DNA of 64,000 bases from JAQVEM01 sp964610315 (lineage in GTDB: Bacteria; Actinomycetota; Humimicrobiia; Humimicrobiales; Humimicrobiaceae): NCBI GenBank assembly GCA_964610315.1, contig CAZSVM010000001.1, positions 104,291-168,290 of the forward strand, read 5' to 3'. Position 1 is the first letter of the stretch, and each line of letters begins with the position of its first letter. Shown piece after piece: positions 41,392 to 50,503 of this stretch. A program made the translations under genes and the position numbers. The notes beneath the pieces are model-generated. The model searched no databases. It was not told the origin of the DNA and saw only the letters and a program-made list of their open reading frames with translations.

Positions 41392-42693
41392 TTACTTATT
41401 TACCAGTTTTACATTCAGTAAATGAGTAGAACATGATATGCAGGGGTCATAAGCTCTTATCAACATCTCGCAATCAAATCTAATCTTTTCCTCTGTTTCA
41501 TTTAAAATTTTAGGAATGAATTTTTCTAAATCATTTTTTATATTACCATAATTGTGATTAGTAGGAATTATTAGATTGGCTTTAGTGATTCTTCCTTCCA
41601 TATTATAGGTATAATCGTGAATAAGCATGCCCCTGGGAGCTTCCACTACTCCTACTCCTCTGCCTGCTTTAATCTTTATCTCCGATAGAGCCTTACTCTC
41701 ATCCAGGCCGCTCTTCAGTAAATTGTCTATTAATCTAAAACTATCATCAATACAGTGAACAATTTCTACAAATTGGGCAACATTGTTCATAAAGGGATTG
41801 TAACAGATTGGTTTTAGCCCTAACTTACTAGCATACTCTTTAGCATTATCAGAAAGCACTTTAAAATTATTATTTATCCTTGCCAGAGCTCCGACCATAT
41901 TGGAGTCTCTTGAAGATCTGGCATGCTTAGCTGTAGAATAATCAACTATCTTTTCACTTATTTTATCAAGATAATTCTGGTCTTCTATTACCCATCCATC
42001 GGTAGATTTAATGCTTCCATTATATATAGCATATTCATCAGGATCACTTATAGATACGTACTCAGTTTCTCTTTCAAAATCAGGGATCTTTATCTCCCTT
42101 AATATTTTAAGTGTTTTTTCTAAATCAGGATAAATAGCTTTCAGCATTGTTTTTATTTTTACCAACTCCTCCTCCATCGGAAGTTTGGTAAAGCCACCAA
42201 CAACGGTTCTAATTGGATGCACTGCTCTGCCACCTATAATTCTAACTATATCATTCGCCGTTTTCTTTATCTTTATAGCGATACTTATCAAATCCGGATA
42301 GTCATCAGCTAAAGAAAAAATACTGCCGCTTTTAAAGAAATCCGGTAAAGCTAAATAATAAAAATGAAGAGCATTACTTTGTACTAATTCATAGTAAAAT
42401 ATTAACTTTCTCAGATTAATAGTTTGAGTTGAGGGAGTAATACCCATTGCTTTCTCTGTTGCCTTAATTGAAGCACAAGTATGTGAAACCCCACAGATCC
42501 CACATATTCTTGAAGTTATATGAGAAGGCTCATCATATTTTCTTCCAACCAGAAATGCCTCGAAAAATCTGGGTGGTTCGGGTATTCTAAACATTAACTT
42601 ATCAATTTTTTTATCCTTTACATTTATAATCAAATCGCCGTGACCTTCGACTCTTGATAAAGGGGAAACTTCTATACTTAAATTATTTGCCAT
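41392..42693 (-). CDS. hydA: [NiFe]-hydrogenase large subunit, HydA-like (group 3b, copy 2)
   Basis: The 433-residue protein has the canonical N-terminal motif RICGICGVSH, GGRAVHPIRTVVGGF, GVVEAPRGML and the C-terminal DPCISCSTH, followed by a nine-residue tail for protease cleavage. It belongs to the same family as copy 1, but the two are clearly diverged along the whole length, so the duplication is old or one was acquired. It is the fourth gene of a complete hydBGDA operon on the minus strand. Confidence 0.93.
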   Translation of the reverse strand: MANNLSIEVSPLSRVEGHGDLIINVKDKKIDKLMFRIPEPPRFFEAFLVGRKYDEPSHITSRICGICGVSHTCASIKATEKAMGITPSTQTINLRKLIFYYELVQSNALHFYYLALPDFFKSGSIFSLADDYPDLISIAIKIKKTANDIVRIIGGRAVHPIRTVVGGFTKLPMEEELVKIKTMLKAIYPDLEKTLKILREIKIPDFERETEYVSISDPDEYAIYNGSIKSTDGWVIEDQNYLDKISEKIVDYSTAKHARSSRDSNMVGALARINNNFKVLSDNAKEYASKLGLKPICYNPFMNNVAQFVEIVHCIDDSFRLIDNLLKSGLDESKALSEIKIKAGRGVGVVEAPRGMLIHDYTYNMEGRITKANLIIPTNHNYGNIKNDLEKFIPKILNETEEKIRFDCEMLIRAYDPCISCSTHLLNVKLVNK

Positions 42694-42714
42694 TATAATA
42701 AGCCTCCAGAATTA

Positions 42715-43473
42715 TTAACTATTTTTATTCTTCTCTACAGTTACCTTCTTGCATGCATTATAAAGATTAAACCCTTCCATAATATCTTCAACTGTCAGTC
42801 CATACTCTGCTAGTAAATCTTTCTGGGCATTTACATTAGGATCATCAATAAATCCTCTGCAGGCTTCACATCCACTACCACTGTTGGGGCATCTGGAATT
42901 GCAGCCCGCTCTTGAAACCGGTCCCATACAGGTTATACCAAATTCATATACACAGGTATTCCCGTTTCTTTTGCATTCTACACATACCGGATAATTGGGT
43001 ATCTCCGGCTTTTTTCCCATAATAAGAGATCTTACTATATCTACAATCTCAAATCTGTTTGGAGGGCAGCCCCTGGCATAATAATCAACCTTAACGTATT
43101 CATCAATTGGTTTTACTTCTATGGAATCTATCCAATCCTTCTTATCACCGTATACCAGTCTTTTGGCTTTCTCCAATCCATACAGGTTCTTAAGGCAATT
43201 CAGTCCACCGGTTACCGCACAGGCCCCGATTGCTACTATTATTTTCGCAATATCTCCTATTTTCTTTATTCTTTCCACTCCATGTTTGGTAGTAATTGAA
43301 CCTTCAATCAGAGCAATCTCATAATTATCACTGTGTTCCGTAATAGCTTCCTTAAATTGAACAATTTCAACTGCATTTACCAGGTCCAAAAGCTGATCTT
43401 CCAGGTTTAATATTTCAAGCTGACACCCGCCGCAGCCGGTGAACCCAAATATTCCAACTTTTGGTTTGTTCAT
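42715..43473 (-). CDS. hydD: [NiFe]-hydrogenase small subunit, HydD-like (copy 2)
   Basis: The 252-residue protein has a complete proximal-cluster motif (FTGCGGCQ, Cys14 and Cys17), IGACAVTGG, RGCPP and the C-terminal CVEC, CMGP, GCNSRCPNSGSGCEACRG. The frame can be extended, but an AAAGGAGG ribosome binding site lies 8 bases before the ATG at 43471-43473, and this ATG overlaps the hydG stop by one base (TAATG). Both facts fix the start. Electrons pass from the NiFe site through this subunit to HydB and HydG. Confidence 0.92.
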   Translation of the reverse strand: MNKPKVGIFGFTGCGGCQLEILNLEDQLLDLVNAVEIVQFKEAITEHSDNYEIALIEGSITTKHGVERIKKIGDIAKIIVAIGACAVTGGLNCLKNLYGLEKAKRLVYGDKKDWIDSIEVKPIDEYVKVDYYARGCPPNRFEIVDIVRSLIMGKKPEIPNYPVCVECKRNGNTCVYEFGITCMGPVSRAGCNSRCPNSGSGCEACRGFIDDPNVNAQKDLLAEYGLTVEDIMEGFNLYNACKKVTVEKNKNS

Positions 43474-44333
43474 TATAAAGCCTCCTTTAAATTCCTTATT
43501 TCCCATAGATTAAATACCGGTCCGTCTATACATACCAGTTTGTCACCGATATGACAGTGGTTACATTTACCCACTCCGCATTCCATTCTTCTTTCCAGGG
43601 AGAGGTAAATATTTTCAGGTTTAAACTTTTTTTTCTCCAGCTCATAAATCACATATCTGTACATAATAGGCGGTCCACATACTGCAATATAGGTATCATC
43701 CGGTGGGAAATCCACTCTTGGTATTAACTTTGTACAAACCCCAATTTCTCCAGTCCATTTATCATCAGGATTATCTACTGAAAGGCATAATGAGATATCA
43801 CCACGATTGCTCCAATATTGAATTTCATTCTTAAATAAAATACTTTCGGGATTAACTGCACCATATATTACCATTATCCCTTTATAATCTTCTCTATAAT
43901 GTAGAATATATCTTATTAATGACATTAATGGCGCAATTCCCAATCCACCAGCGATTAAAAGGACATTATGATTTTTCATCTCCTGATAAGGGAAATATCC
44001 ATTTCCGAATGGACCTCTTATTCCAATTTTTGTACCTTCTACCATTTTATGAAGAGCACTGGAAATACTACCGACATTCCTTATGCAAAGCTTGAAGAAA
44101 TCTTTATTAGTCGGATTGGATACAATGGAAAAAGGTGCTTCTCCTAATCCAAATAAAGTTAATTCAACAAATTGACCGGGTTTAAAACTAAAACCGATTC
44201 GCTTTTCTTCATCGTCAAATACTATTTTAAATTCTTTTTCGGTAGCACTTAAATGCTCTATACGAGTTATCCGGGCAACATCAGGAACATATATATTATT
44301 TTTGTTTCTCTTTACTTGCGCTTCAAACCCCAT
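43473..44333 (-). CDS. hydG: Sulfhydrogenase gamma subunit, HydG-like (copy 2)
   Basis: The 286-residue protein has FKPGQFVELTLFGLGEAPFSI (FAD barrel), RGPFGNGYFP, the nucleotide-binding GGLGIAPLMSL and CGPPIMYRYV, and the [2Fe-2S] motif CGVGKCNHC...C. It is the NAD(P)H-oxidising or -reducing subunit of the second group 3b hydrogenase. It follows hydB without a gap and is translationally coupled to hydD. Confidence 0.9.
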   Translation of the reverse strand: MGFEAQVKRNKNNIYVPDVARITRIEHLSATEKEFKIVFDDEEKRIGFSFKPGQFVELTLFGLGEAPFSIVSNPTNKDFFKLCIRNVGSISSALHKMVEGTKIGIRGPFGNGYFPYQEMKNHNVLLIAGGLGIAPLMSLIRYILHYREDYKGIMVIYGAVNPESILFKNEIQYWSNRGDISLCLSVDNPDDKWTGEIGVCTKLIPRVDFPPDDTYIAVCGPPIMYRYVIYELEKKKFKPENIYLSLERRMECGVGKCNHCHIGDKLVCIDGPVFNLWEIRNLKEAL

Positions 44334-45365
44334 TTATATGCTCACCTCTTTTTTAACAGAATTAATATCTTCAGCAATATTAATTTTAGCCAGACATGTT
44401 TCTATACATCTTCCACACCCAACACAGGCATACATGCCAAATTTATCAATAAACGTCTTAAGTTTACATCTATATCTCTGCTTTAATCTATTTTCCTTAT
44501 TGGGTCTGAAATTGTGACCCCCGGCTACCAATCCATACTCCGGTATCATACAGGAATCCCACTCTCTGGTTTTATTTCCTTCCACCAAATTAAGTTCCAT
44601 ATCATCCTTTACATTGAAACAAAAACAGGTAGGACATACCAGATTGCAAGATCCGCAACTGTAACAATCTTTTGCAACTCTTTTCCAGAATTTTTCATCA
44701 TTGTAAATCAATTCAAAATTATCATAAAAACTCTTAATGGCAACATCCAATTTAAATTTCCTACTGTAATCATCCATATATTTATCATATTCTTTAGAGT
44801 CCTCGGCCGTTGCATCGCTTACCTGTGTATACTTATCTAATATTTCATCCCCTTTTATAGTGGCAACTCTTACAAAGTATTTATCTTTTAGTTTAGTAAG
44901 ATACAGGTCAAATCCGTCTTTTGCATATTCACTACCCATGCTGGGAGAAAAGTTTGTTTCGGTTGGTTCGGTGTCCATCCCGATCACTATAAGTTTTCTC
45001 CTCTTTGCCATATAATTTTCATCAATAAAATCCGTAGTAAAAAACCTGTCTAAAAAGTTCATCCCATTTATATCCCATGCATTGATCCCAAATAAAATTT
45101 TATCACTGCTTTCTACTACCGGTTTTACTTCAATTGTTTTATCAATCTCATAAGTAACTAATTTTTCGGTTGGAGGGAACAAAATTTTTTTAGCCGGGGG
45201 GATAGTTGTTCTGGTGTAATTAGTGTCAAGTTCGGAAATATCTTTAATGGGAACGAAGTCATGTATTGCTTTATCTTTCCTTTTTGGTCCGATAAACTCA
45301 TAATCGGAAATCAGGGATTTCACAAAATCTTTGTAAACATTCTTATCCATAACTTTATATAACAT
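44334..45365 (-). CDS. hydB: Sulfhydrogenase beta subunit, HydB-like (copy 2)
   Basis: The 343-residue protein has the HydB layout with FGINAWDINGM, two C-terminal [4Fe-4S] motifs (CYSCGSCNLVCPTCFC, CVGCGRCIETCL) and EWDSCM. The second motif ends CLAK instead of the usual CPxx. The segment that contains CFC in its paralogues reads ETNFSPS here, so this copy lacks that cysteine pair. An AAGGAG ribosome binding site supports the start. It is the first gene of hydBGDA copy 2, with a good promoter 85-113 bases upstream. Confidence 0.9.
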   Translation of the reverse strand: MLYKVMDKNVYKDFVKSLISDYEFIGPKRKDKAIHDFVPIKDISELDTNYTRTTIPPAKKILFPPTEKLVTYEIDKTIEVKPVVESSDKILFGINAWDINGMNFLDRFFTTDFIDENYMAKRRKLIVIGMDTEPTETNFSPSMGSEYAKDGFDLYLTKLKDKYFVRVATIKGDEILDKYTQVSDATAEDSKEYDKYMDDYSRKFKLDVAIKSFYDNFELIYNDEKFWKRVAKDCYSCGSCNLVCPTCFCFNVKDDMELNLVEGNKTREWDSCMIPEYGLVAGGHNFRPNKENRLKQRYRCKLKTFIDKFGMYACVGCGRCIETCLAKINIAEDINSVKKEVSI

Positions 45366-45449
45366 AAATTCTCCTTCCTTCTACATCTATAACCATAAAT
45401 AAGTTACTTCCGGTAGTATTATTTGTAAAAGGTTTGTAACACGTGAAAT

Positions 45450-45478
45450 AAAATATCATTTACCAATTTCAATGTCAA
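45450..45478 (-). promoter_or_regulatory. Predicted promoter of hydBGDA copy 2
   Basis: On the minus strand a perfect TTGACA (45473-45478) and a TATTTT (45450-45455) are separated by 17 bases. Downstream of the -10, TGTTACAA (45434-45441) and the similar TTTTACAA occur 11 bases apart and could be operator sites. The leader before hydB would be about 78 bases. Confidence 0.5.
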
Positions 45479-45508
45479 TCAGACCTATAAATAAATTTTC
45501 TTAAACCA

Positions 45509-46162
45509 TCAATCTCTATGTAAATCAGCTGATAACAGCCAGTTCATCCACTTATCCATACCTGCTCCTGTTTTACAGGAGATCTTTATTATTTCGGAAT
45601 CAGGATTAAGCTGGTTCACTTTCTTTTTAAATAAACTTAGATTAAAATCGCTTATTTCCATCAGGTCCATCTTATTTAACAAAATAAGGTTGCTTTTAAT
45701 AAAAACAGGTGGATATTTTATTGGTTTATCATCCCCTTCGTTTACCGATGATAGAACAATTTTATAATCTTCTCCCAGATCGTATCCTACCGGACATATT
45801 AGATTTCCCACATTTTCGATTATTACTATATCCAGTTTCTCAATTCTTAACTTACTAACCGCTTTCCATACCATTGTAGCATTCAAATGACAGGTACCAC
45901 CAGTATTTATTTGAACCACACTTTTGGTAAATTTACTAATTTTCCTGGCATCATGTGTCGAGGATATATCTCCTTCTATCACTCCGATTTTCTTTTTGTC
46001 CCTTAATCTTTTTATAGTCTCTATAATTAGAGAAGTTTTGCCCGCACCTGGAGATGAAAGCAGATTTAATACCAAAACTTTATTTTCCTTAAATAACTTC
46101 CGATTGCTATCTGCCTGATCTTTATTGTATTTTAATACGTTTTCAATAACTTCTATTTTCAC
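45509..46162 (-). CDS. hypB: HypB, GTPase for nickel insertion
   Basis: HypB hydrolyses GTP to drive nickel delivery with HypA. The P-loop (SSPGAGKTS), EGDISS, GTCHLNA with the metal-binding Cys-His, IENVGNLICP and NKMD are all present. No N-terminal His-rich nickel store is seen. A longer frame starts with TTG at 46183, but the GTG at 46160-46162 (reading MKIEVIENVL) aligns with the common start of HypB and gives 217 residues. hypB is separated from hypFCDE by about 39 kb, and no hypA is encoded in the window. Confidence 0.94.
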   Translation of the reverse strand: MKIEVIENVLKYNKDQADSNRKLFKENKVLVLNLLSSPGAGKTSLIIETIKRLRDKKKIGVIEGDISSTHDARKISKFTKSVVQINTGGTCHLNATMVWKAVSKLRIEKLDIVIIENVGNLICPVGYDLGEDYKIVLSSVNEGDDKPIKYPPVFIKSNLILLNKMDLMEISDFNLSLFKKKVNQLNPDSEIIKISCKTGAGMDKWMNWLLSADLHRD

Positions 46163-46204
46163 CTTTATACGGTAATACCTCAATAAAAATTAATAAAAAT
46201 TTAC

Positions 46205-46235
46205 ACTATATTACCTTAATATATTTTAATGTCAA
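46205..46235 (-). promoter_or_regulatory. Predicted hypB promoter
   Basis: A perfect TTGACA (46230-46235, minus strand) is followed after 16 bases by TAATAT (46208-46213) or after 19 bases by TATAGT (46205-46210). It lies about 40 bases before the GTG start and is back to back with the DUF1015 promoter. Confidence 0.4.
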
Positions 46236-46260
46236 TTTGCTGCTGCCCCGGGTATTTTAC

Positions 46261-46289
46261 TTGTAAATTAAAATTGATGTTGCTATAAT
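46261..46289 (+). promoter_or_regulatory. Predicted promoter of the DUF1015 gene
   Basis: TTGTAA (46261-46266) and a perfect TATAAT (46284-46289) are separated by 17 bases, with TGC before the second box (extended -10). The transcript would start about 60 bases before the ATG at 46357. Confidence 0.5.
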
Positions 46290-46356
46290 CTCAAATCAAA
46301 TTTATAGTAATCTAGTAAGCATTACTGAAGTCGCTTCCATTAAAGGATTTAAAAAG

Positions 46357-47688
46357 ATGGTTGACATTACGCCTTTCAGAGGGCTTGTTTACAATGAAAG
46401 CATGATAGGGGATATTTCTAAAGTAATATCACCTCCTTATGATGTAGTTTCCTCATCTTTAAAAAAAGAGCTTTATAATTCCCACCCTTATAATATCATC
46501 AATTTAATACGGCCGAAAGGTAATGCAGGAAACAAATATAAGAGAGCAAAAATATTATTAACCGAGTGGATAAAGAAAAATATTCTGAAACTTGACGATA
46601 GCGAACGCTTTTATATTTTTGAGGAAAATTTCAATTTTTCCGGTAAAACAAGAAAAATTTCGGGCTTTATCGGACTCACCAGAATAGAACCTTACTCTAA
46701 GTTACAGATTATACCTCACGAAAAAACCTCAACCAGCGTAAAAAAAGACAGATTAAAACTACTATCGGAATGCAGAACAAATTTCGGAGTGGTTTTTACC
46801 CTGTATAACGACAGCAGTGGCGAAATAAAAAATATCCTGGAAAATAATATTCAGAATAAACCAGAAATAAATACACATGCAGGATACGATCCAGATTTAA
46901 GATTTAAACTATGGAAAATTACAGGCATTAAGGAGATAAATCAAATTATAAGTATTATGAAGAACATGAAACTCATAATAGCAGACGGACACCATCGTTA
47001 TGAGACATCTCTGATTTATAAAAATGAATACAATAAGAAACTCGACTGTAAGAGGGAACCAAATCAGTGGTATCCCGAAGATTTTATACTTACTCTTTAT
47101 ATCGATAGCAGGCAGAATAACTTTTTTATACTGCCCACTTATAGGTCTATAAAATTCAAAAATTATCCGAGCCTGGAAAAAATCCTGGATAAAATAAATA
47201 ACACTTTCGATATTGAAGAAAATACATTAAAATCTGCCGGATATCTCAATGAAAAATTATCAAAATCAAAATCCAGTGGCCTTAAGAGTTTCTTCTTATA
47301 TAGCAAGGAAAAAAAATTATACTTTATAACCTTAAAAACAAGCTGTATAAATAATATTAACCATAAAAGCCCGACAGATAGAGATTATTCAAGTATGGAT
47401 ATAAATATATTTCACAAATTCTTTATGGAGAGTATTTCCAGCCAGCACGAAATTGGAAAAATCGATTATTCCCATTCTATAGATGATGTAATAAATAATA
47501 TAGATAGTAAAAAATTTGATATCGGAATATTTTTAAATGCACCCACGGTTAAAGAATTGGAAAGAATCAGCACAACCGGCTACTTAATGCCGGAAAAATC
47601 CACCTATTTCTATCCCAAACCCTGTACCGGCCTGGTTATGTACAAGTTCGATTATGGTGATAACTCATTCACTCAAACCATTAAATAA
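46357..47688 (+). CDS. DUF1015-family protein
   Basis: The 443-residue protein opens with ITPFRGLVYN and has the DUF1015 signatures ISPPYDVV, HPYNIINLIRP, and ADGHHRYETSL near residue 210, the likely active or nucleotide-binding site. It is soluble, with no signal peptide. A kinase-like role related to free-serine kinases has been discussed for this superfamily, but the function of bacterial members is not settled, so I give none. It faces a PEP carboxykinase gene, and the two genes converge on a shared stem-loop. An AAAGGA ribosome binding site precedes it. Confidence 0.85.
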   Translation: MVDITPFRGLVYNESMIGDISKVISPPYDVVSSSLKKELYNSHPYNIINLIRPKGNAGNKYKRAKILLTEWIKKNILKLDDSERFYIFEENFNFSGKTRKISGFIGLTRIEPYSKLQIIPHEKTSTSVKKDRLKLLSECRTNFGVVFTLYNDSSGEIKNILENNIQNKPEINTHAGYDPDLRFKLWKITGIKEINQIISIMKNMKLIIADGHHRYETSLIYKNEYNKKLDCKREPNQWYPEDFILTLYIDSRQNNFFILPTYRSIKFKNYPSLEKILDKINNTFDIEENTLKSAGYLNEKLSKSKSSGLKSFFLYSKEKKLYFITLKTSCINNINHKSPTDRDYSSMDINIFHKFFMESISSQHEIGKIDYSHSIDDVINNIDSKKFDIGIFLNAPTVKELERISTTGYLMPEKSTYFYPKPCTGLVMYKFDYGDNSFTQTIK

Positions 47689-47749
47689 ATACCATCATTA
47701 ACAAAAGAATATCAGAAGAAGAATAATTAAATATTTAGAAGAAAAATAA

Positions 47750-49621
47750 TTAAAAAGAAAATGGGGAGATATGTTCTCCTTTTTTATTTTTCAAATTCTC
47801 CAGTCTTATCTTCTGCTCTCTTAAGATTTCGAATAATATATCCGGAACACCGGAACCCAGGTCATTATAAATTTTTATAATCCTATCTATCTTGGAAAGA
47901 TTTTCAGGAACTCTCAGAGTAAATTGCTTTATATAGTCTTCTCGCACATAATCTTTGCCCAGAGCATCTTTAAATAGTACTTTAAGATCTTCATATTTTG
48001 GAATAAAACCGGTACCAACATTAATTGCTTTTACATCTTTATAAACACGCAGTTCCATCCATTTTAACCATATCTTTTTGTCGGTCTTTTTATTCAGATA
48101 ATTGCCACTACCATCCTTTAAAAAATAATTGACACCGAATATTTTAGGAGGATCTTCAAGTAATTCCCCAAATTTAAGATTGATATCTATATATTTACCA
48201 ACAGGAATAGAAAGGAAATCTAGATTTGACATTGGATTAAATTCCCTTACCCCTGTTTTGCCTAGAGTAGCCGCAGTTGTTTCTGACTCTATGGATGCAC
48301 CTATACTCACCATCCCATGAATCCAGTTATATGATTCCAGCACCGGTACCAGAGTATCCGAATCCCTTCCTCCATATATTATGCCTTTTATTTCAACACC
48401 ATCGGGATTATCGTAATTTATATCAAGATTATCTAAATTTCTGAGATTAACCGTAAATCTTGCATTTTTATGAGAAGGAGCAATTTCTTTTCCTTGAGAA
48501 TCCCTCTTACCCTGATGCCACTCACCTGAATGATTCAACCCTTTCAGGGGTACTTTTCCTGGTTTACCCGTCCAGTAGGCATTTCTATCTTCGGTTACCA
48601 ACACGTTCGAAAATATAACTTCATCTGGTTCATTTAGAACTTTCCAGATGACTGGGTCATCATCCGGATTAATATCTTCTATTATCCCAAAGATTCCGAT
48701 CTCCACATTAACAGCACGTACCTCATTTTCAATATTCTTAATATAGACAATATCATCTCCCACTATTGTCTCCTCGGGTATCATTGCAGTGGAAGTCTTT
48801 CCGCACATCGATGGAAATGCTCCGGTAAAATAAGTTATCCTGCCTCCCGGACCATGTATTCCAGAAATAAACATATGTTCAGTCAGCCAATCTTCTTTTG
48901 AAGCTCTGTTTATTCCCAAACGCATTGCCAGTTTTTTATGTCCGATTGTATTTCCCCCATACTGGGTATTCACAGAATATACGATATCCTCTTCGGTATC
49001 CATATATATCCTTCTTTTATCGATATTTACACTTACCGCATTTTTGACCTCTCCCGCCGAATGTATGAACCTGAAAAAATCTTTGTACTCTCCAAACCTT
49101 CTGAATTCTTCATACCCAGGCCTGTAAAGTAAGATTTCGGAGTGTGATACATAACTTGAATCCGTTAACTGAATAGCAGGAATTGCAAACCGGGAATTAG
49201 CCGGCCCCAGGCAAAAAAACAGAATATACAATTCTTTATCCTGCATTATATCCTTCATAATGCTTAAAATTTCTTTAAGCCCTTTTTCTTTTTCTATGGT
49301 ATTCAGGTTCGATCCTAAATAAACTCCTTTTGGAAACATCAATCTGGTATGTTCTTTATCCCTGCCCTGATCATAATAACTGTCAAAATGAACGGTATGA
49401 CCGGGAATGGACAGTTTTATCTCCTCACCATCTTTTATAGCTTTATTTCTTATATAATCAAAATCTTCTTCCGAATCATCGCAGATAAATATCGATTTAG
49501 GATTAAGAAGTCTTATAAAATTTGCAATAAATTCCAATAAATAATTATTTTTTATTTTGATTAATTTATTATAATTTTTACTACCGCACCTTTCCTTTAT
49601 TACTTTTAAATTTTTATTCAT
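47750..49621 (-). CDS. pckG: Phosphoenolpyruvate carboxykinase, GTP-dependent
   Basis: The enzyme interconverts oxaloacetate plus GTP and phosphoenolpyruvate, CO2 plus GDP. Characteristic GTP-type motifs are YGGNTIGHKKLA, the kinase-1 P-loop with the active-site Cys (PSMCGKTSTAMI), VGDDIVYI (metal-binding kinase 2), and a C-terminal nucleotide-binding region (LKFGELLEDPPKIFGVNYFL). At 623 residues it is full length. ATP-type PEPCK lacks the active-site Cys, so the assignment to the GTP type is firm. It may work anaplerotically in fermentation or in gluconeogenesis. An AAGGAAG ribosome binding site precedes it. Confidence 0.94.
   Translation of the reverse strand: MNKNLKVIKERCGSKNYNKLIKIKNNYLLEFIANFIRLLNPKSIFICDDSEEDFDYIRNKAIKDGEEIKLSIPGHTVHFDSYYDQGRDKEHTRLMFPKGVYLGSNLNTIEKEKGLKEILSIMKDIMQDKELYILFFCLGPANSRFAIPAIQLTDSSYVSHSEILLYRPGYEEFRRFGEYKDFFRFIHSAGEVKNAVSVNIDKRRIYMDTEEDIVYSVNTQYGGNTIGHKKLAMRLGINRASKEDWLTEHMFISGIHGPGGRITYFTGAFPSMCGKTSTAMIPEETIVGDDIVYIKNIENEVRAVNVEIGIFGIIEDINPDDDPVIWKVLNEPDEVIFSNVLVTEDRNAYWTGKPGKVPLKGLNHSGEWHQGKRDSQGKEIAPSHKNARFTVNLRNLDNLDINYDNPDGVEIKGIIYGGRDSDTLVPVLESYNWIHGMVSIGASIESETTAATLGKTGVREFNPMSNLDFLSIPVGKYIDINLKFGELLEDPPKIFGVNYFLKDGSGNYLNKKTDKKIWLKWMELRVYKDVKAINVGTGFIPKYEDLKVLFKDALGKDYVREDYIKQFTLRVPENLSKIDRIIKIYNDLGSGVPDILFEILREQKIRLENLKNKKGEHISPFSF
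47763..47785. terminator. Candidate bidirectional terminator between DUF1015 and pckG
   Basis: GGAGA and TCTCC (extendable by two G-U pairs) form a short stem with a five-base loop, followed on the plus strand by six T. On the minus strand the hairpin is followed by a T-rich stretch (TTTTCTTTTTAATT). It overlaps the last codons of the PEPCK gene. The stem is short, so efficiency is uncertain. Confidence 0.4.
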
Positions 49622-49958
49622 TTTCTTCCTTTATTTCTGATTTTTTTTTATTAATCCGGTCTTAATATCATAAAAAATAATTATTTTTATTAAAAAACTT
49701 AATATTTTCATGATTATACTAAAAATTTTATTAAAAATATAGATATATTTAAAAAATTTTAAAAAAAATGATAAAAAAACATAAAAATTTTCATTTTTAG
49801 CAATTTTTTACAACTTTTTATAAATATTAGAATAATATTTTTAAAGCTAATGGATATAATAAAAATTATCGAAACCGATACTAATGACTTTTACTTCAAT
49901 ATAAAACACAACCCGGCAATATACCGACAGTAATATACAACCATATTTTTCTTAAAGA
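49622..49958. other. Intergenic, 337 bases, extremely AT-rich
   Basis: This stretch between pckG and a small membrane protein gene is dominated by A and T runs. It should contain the pckG promoter, but no -35/-10 pair stands out. A 27-codon frame at 49850-49933 has no ribosome binding site and is not called. Confidence 0.5.
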
Positions 49959-50444
49959 TTATTTTATATTAAATGGAGACTGATTTAAAAGATATTTTTT
50001 AAGATAAGTAACTTTATTAAAATGGCCATAAATAACTGCATTATTATCTTTTATTCTCACTGAAATGCTGGCCAGTCTGTTTCTTTTCTCTCTAAAAACA
50101 TATAAATTACTATCACGTTTATCCAATTCATAATTAATTCTATTTATAGCTATATTTAGAACTGACAAAAAATTATCTTCATTTTTAAAAAAAACGGCAC
50201 TTTTAAAAGGCCTGAATAGCATTCCCAGAATAACAGCAAATATAAATCCAAATGCAGCCCCGACAATTAAACCAAACCTTATTACCGGATATAACCCACT
50301 CATGGAAGCCGGCTCTGCATGCCCCGGACCCAGGGTACTCAAAGCATAAAAAATAATGGCGATCAAAGGACATATTATTATTCCGTAAAGAAACGCCACT
50401 ATCATATTAGTTAAAATGACTTTTTTGAATTTTGCATTATTCAT
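49959..50444 (-). CDS. Small membrane protein, unknown function
   Basis: The 161-residue protein has two strongly hydrophobic helices (about residues 10-35 and 50-72) separated by a short PGHAEPASM loop, followed by a basic soluble domain of about 85 residues with several predicted strands (NLYVFREKRNRLASISVRI). The layout suggests an inner-membrane protein with a cytoplasmic C-terminus. I recognise no family. It is read in the same direction as its neighbours but separated from the ROK kinase gene by about 60 bases. Confidence 0.6.
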   Translation of the reverse strand: MNNAKFKKVILTNMIVAFLYGIIICPLIAIIFYALSTLGPGHAEPASMSGLYPVIRFGLIVGAAFGFIFAVILGMLFRPFKSAVFFKNEDNFLSVLNIAINRINYELDKRDSNLYVFREKRNRLASISVRIKDNNAVIYGHFNKVTYLKKYLLNQSPFNIK

Positions 50445-50503
50445 TTCTTCTGATTTCTAGCCTGACTGTTATTCCATTAAAACCATTTAATATTTTATTA
50501 AAC

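Noticed and set aside
49850..49933. 27-codon frame (MDIIKIIETDTND...) in the gap after pckG
   Set aside because: There is no ribosome binding site, no homologous look, and such frames are expected by chance in AT-rich DNA.
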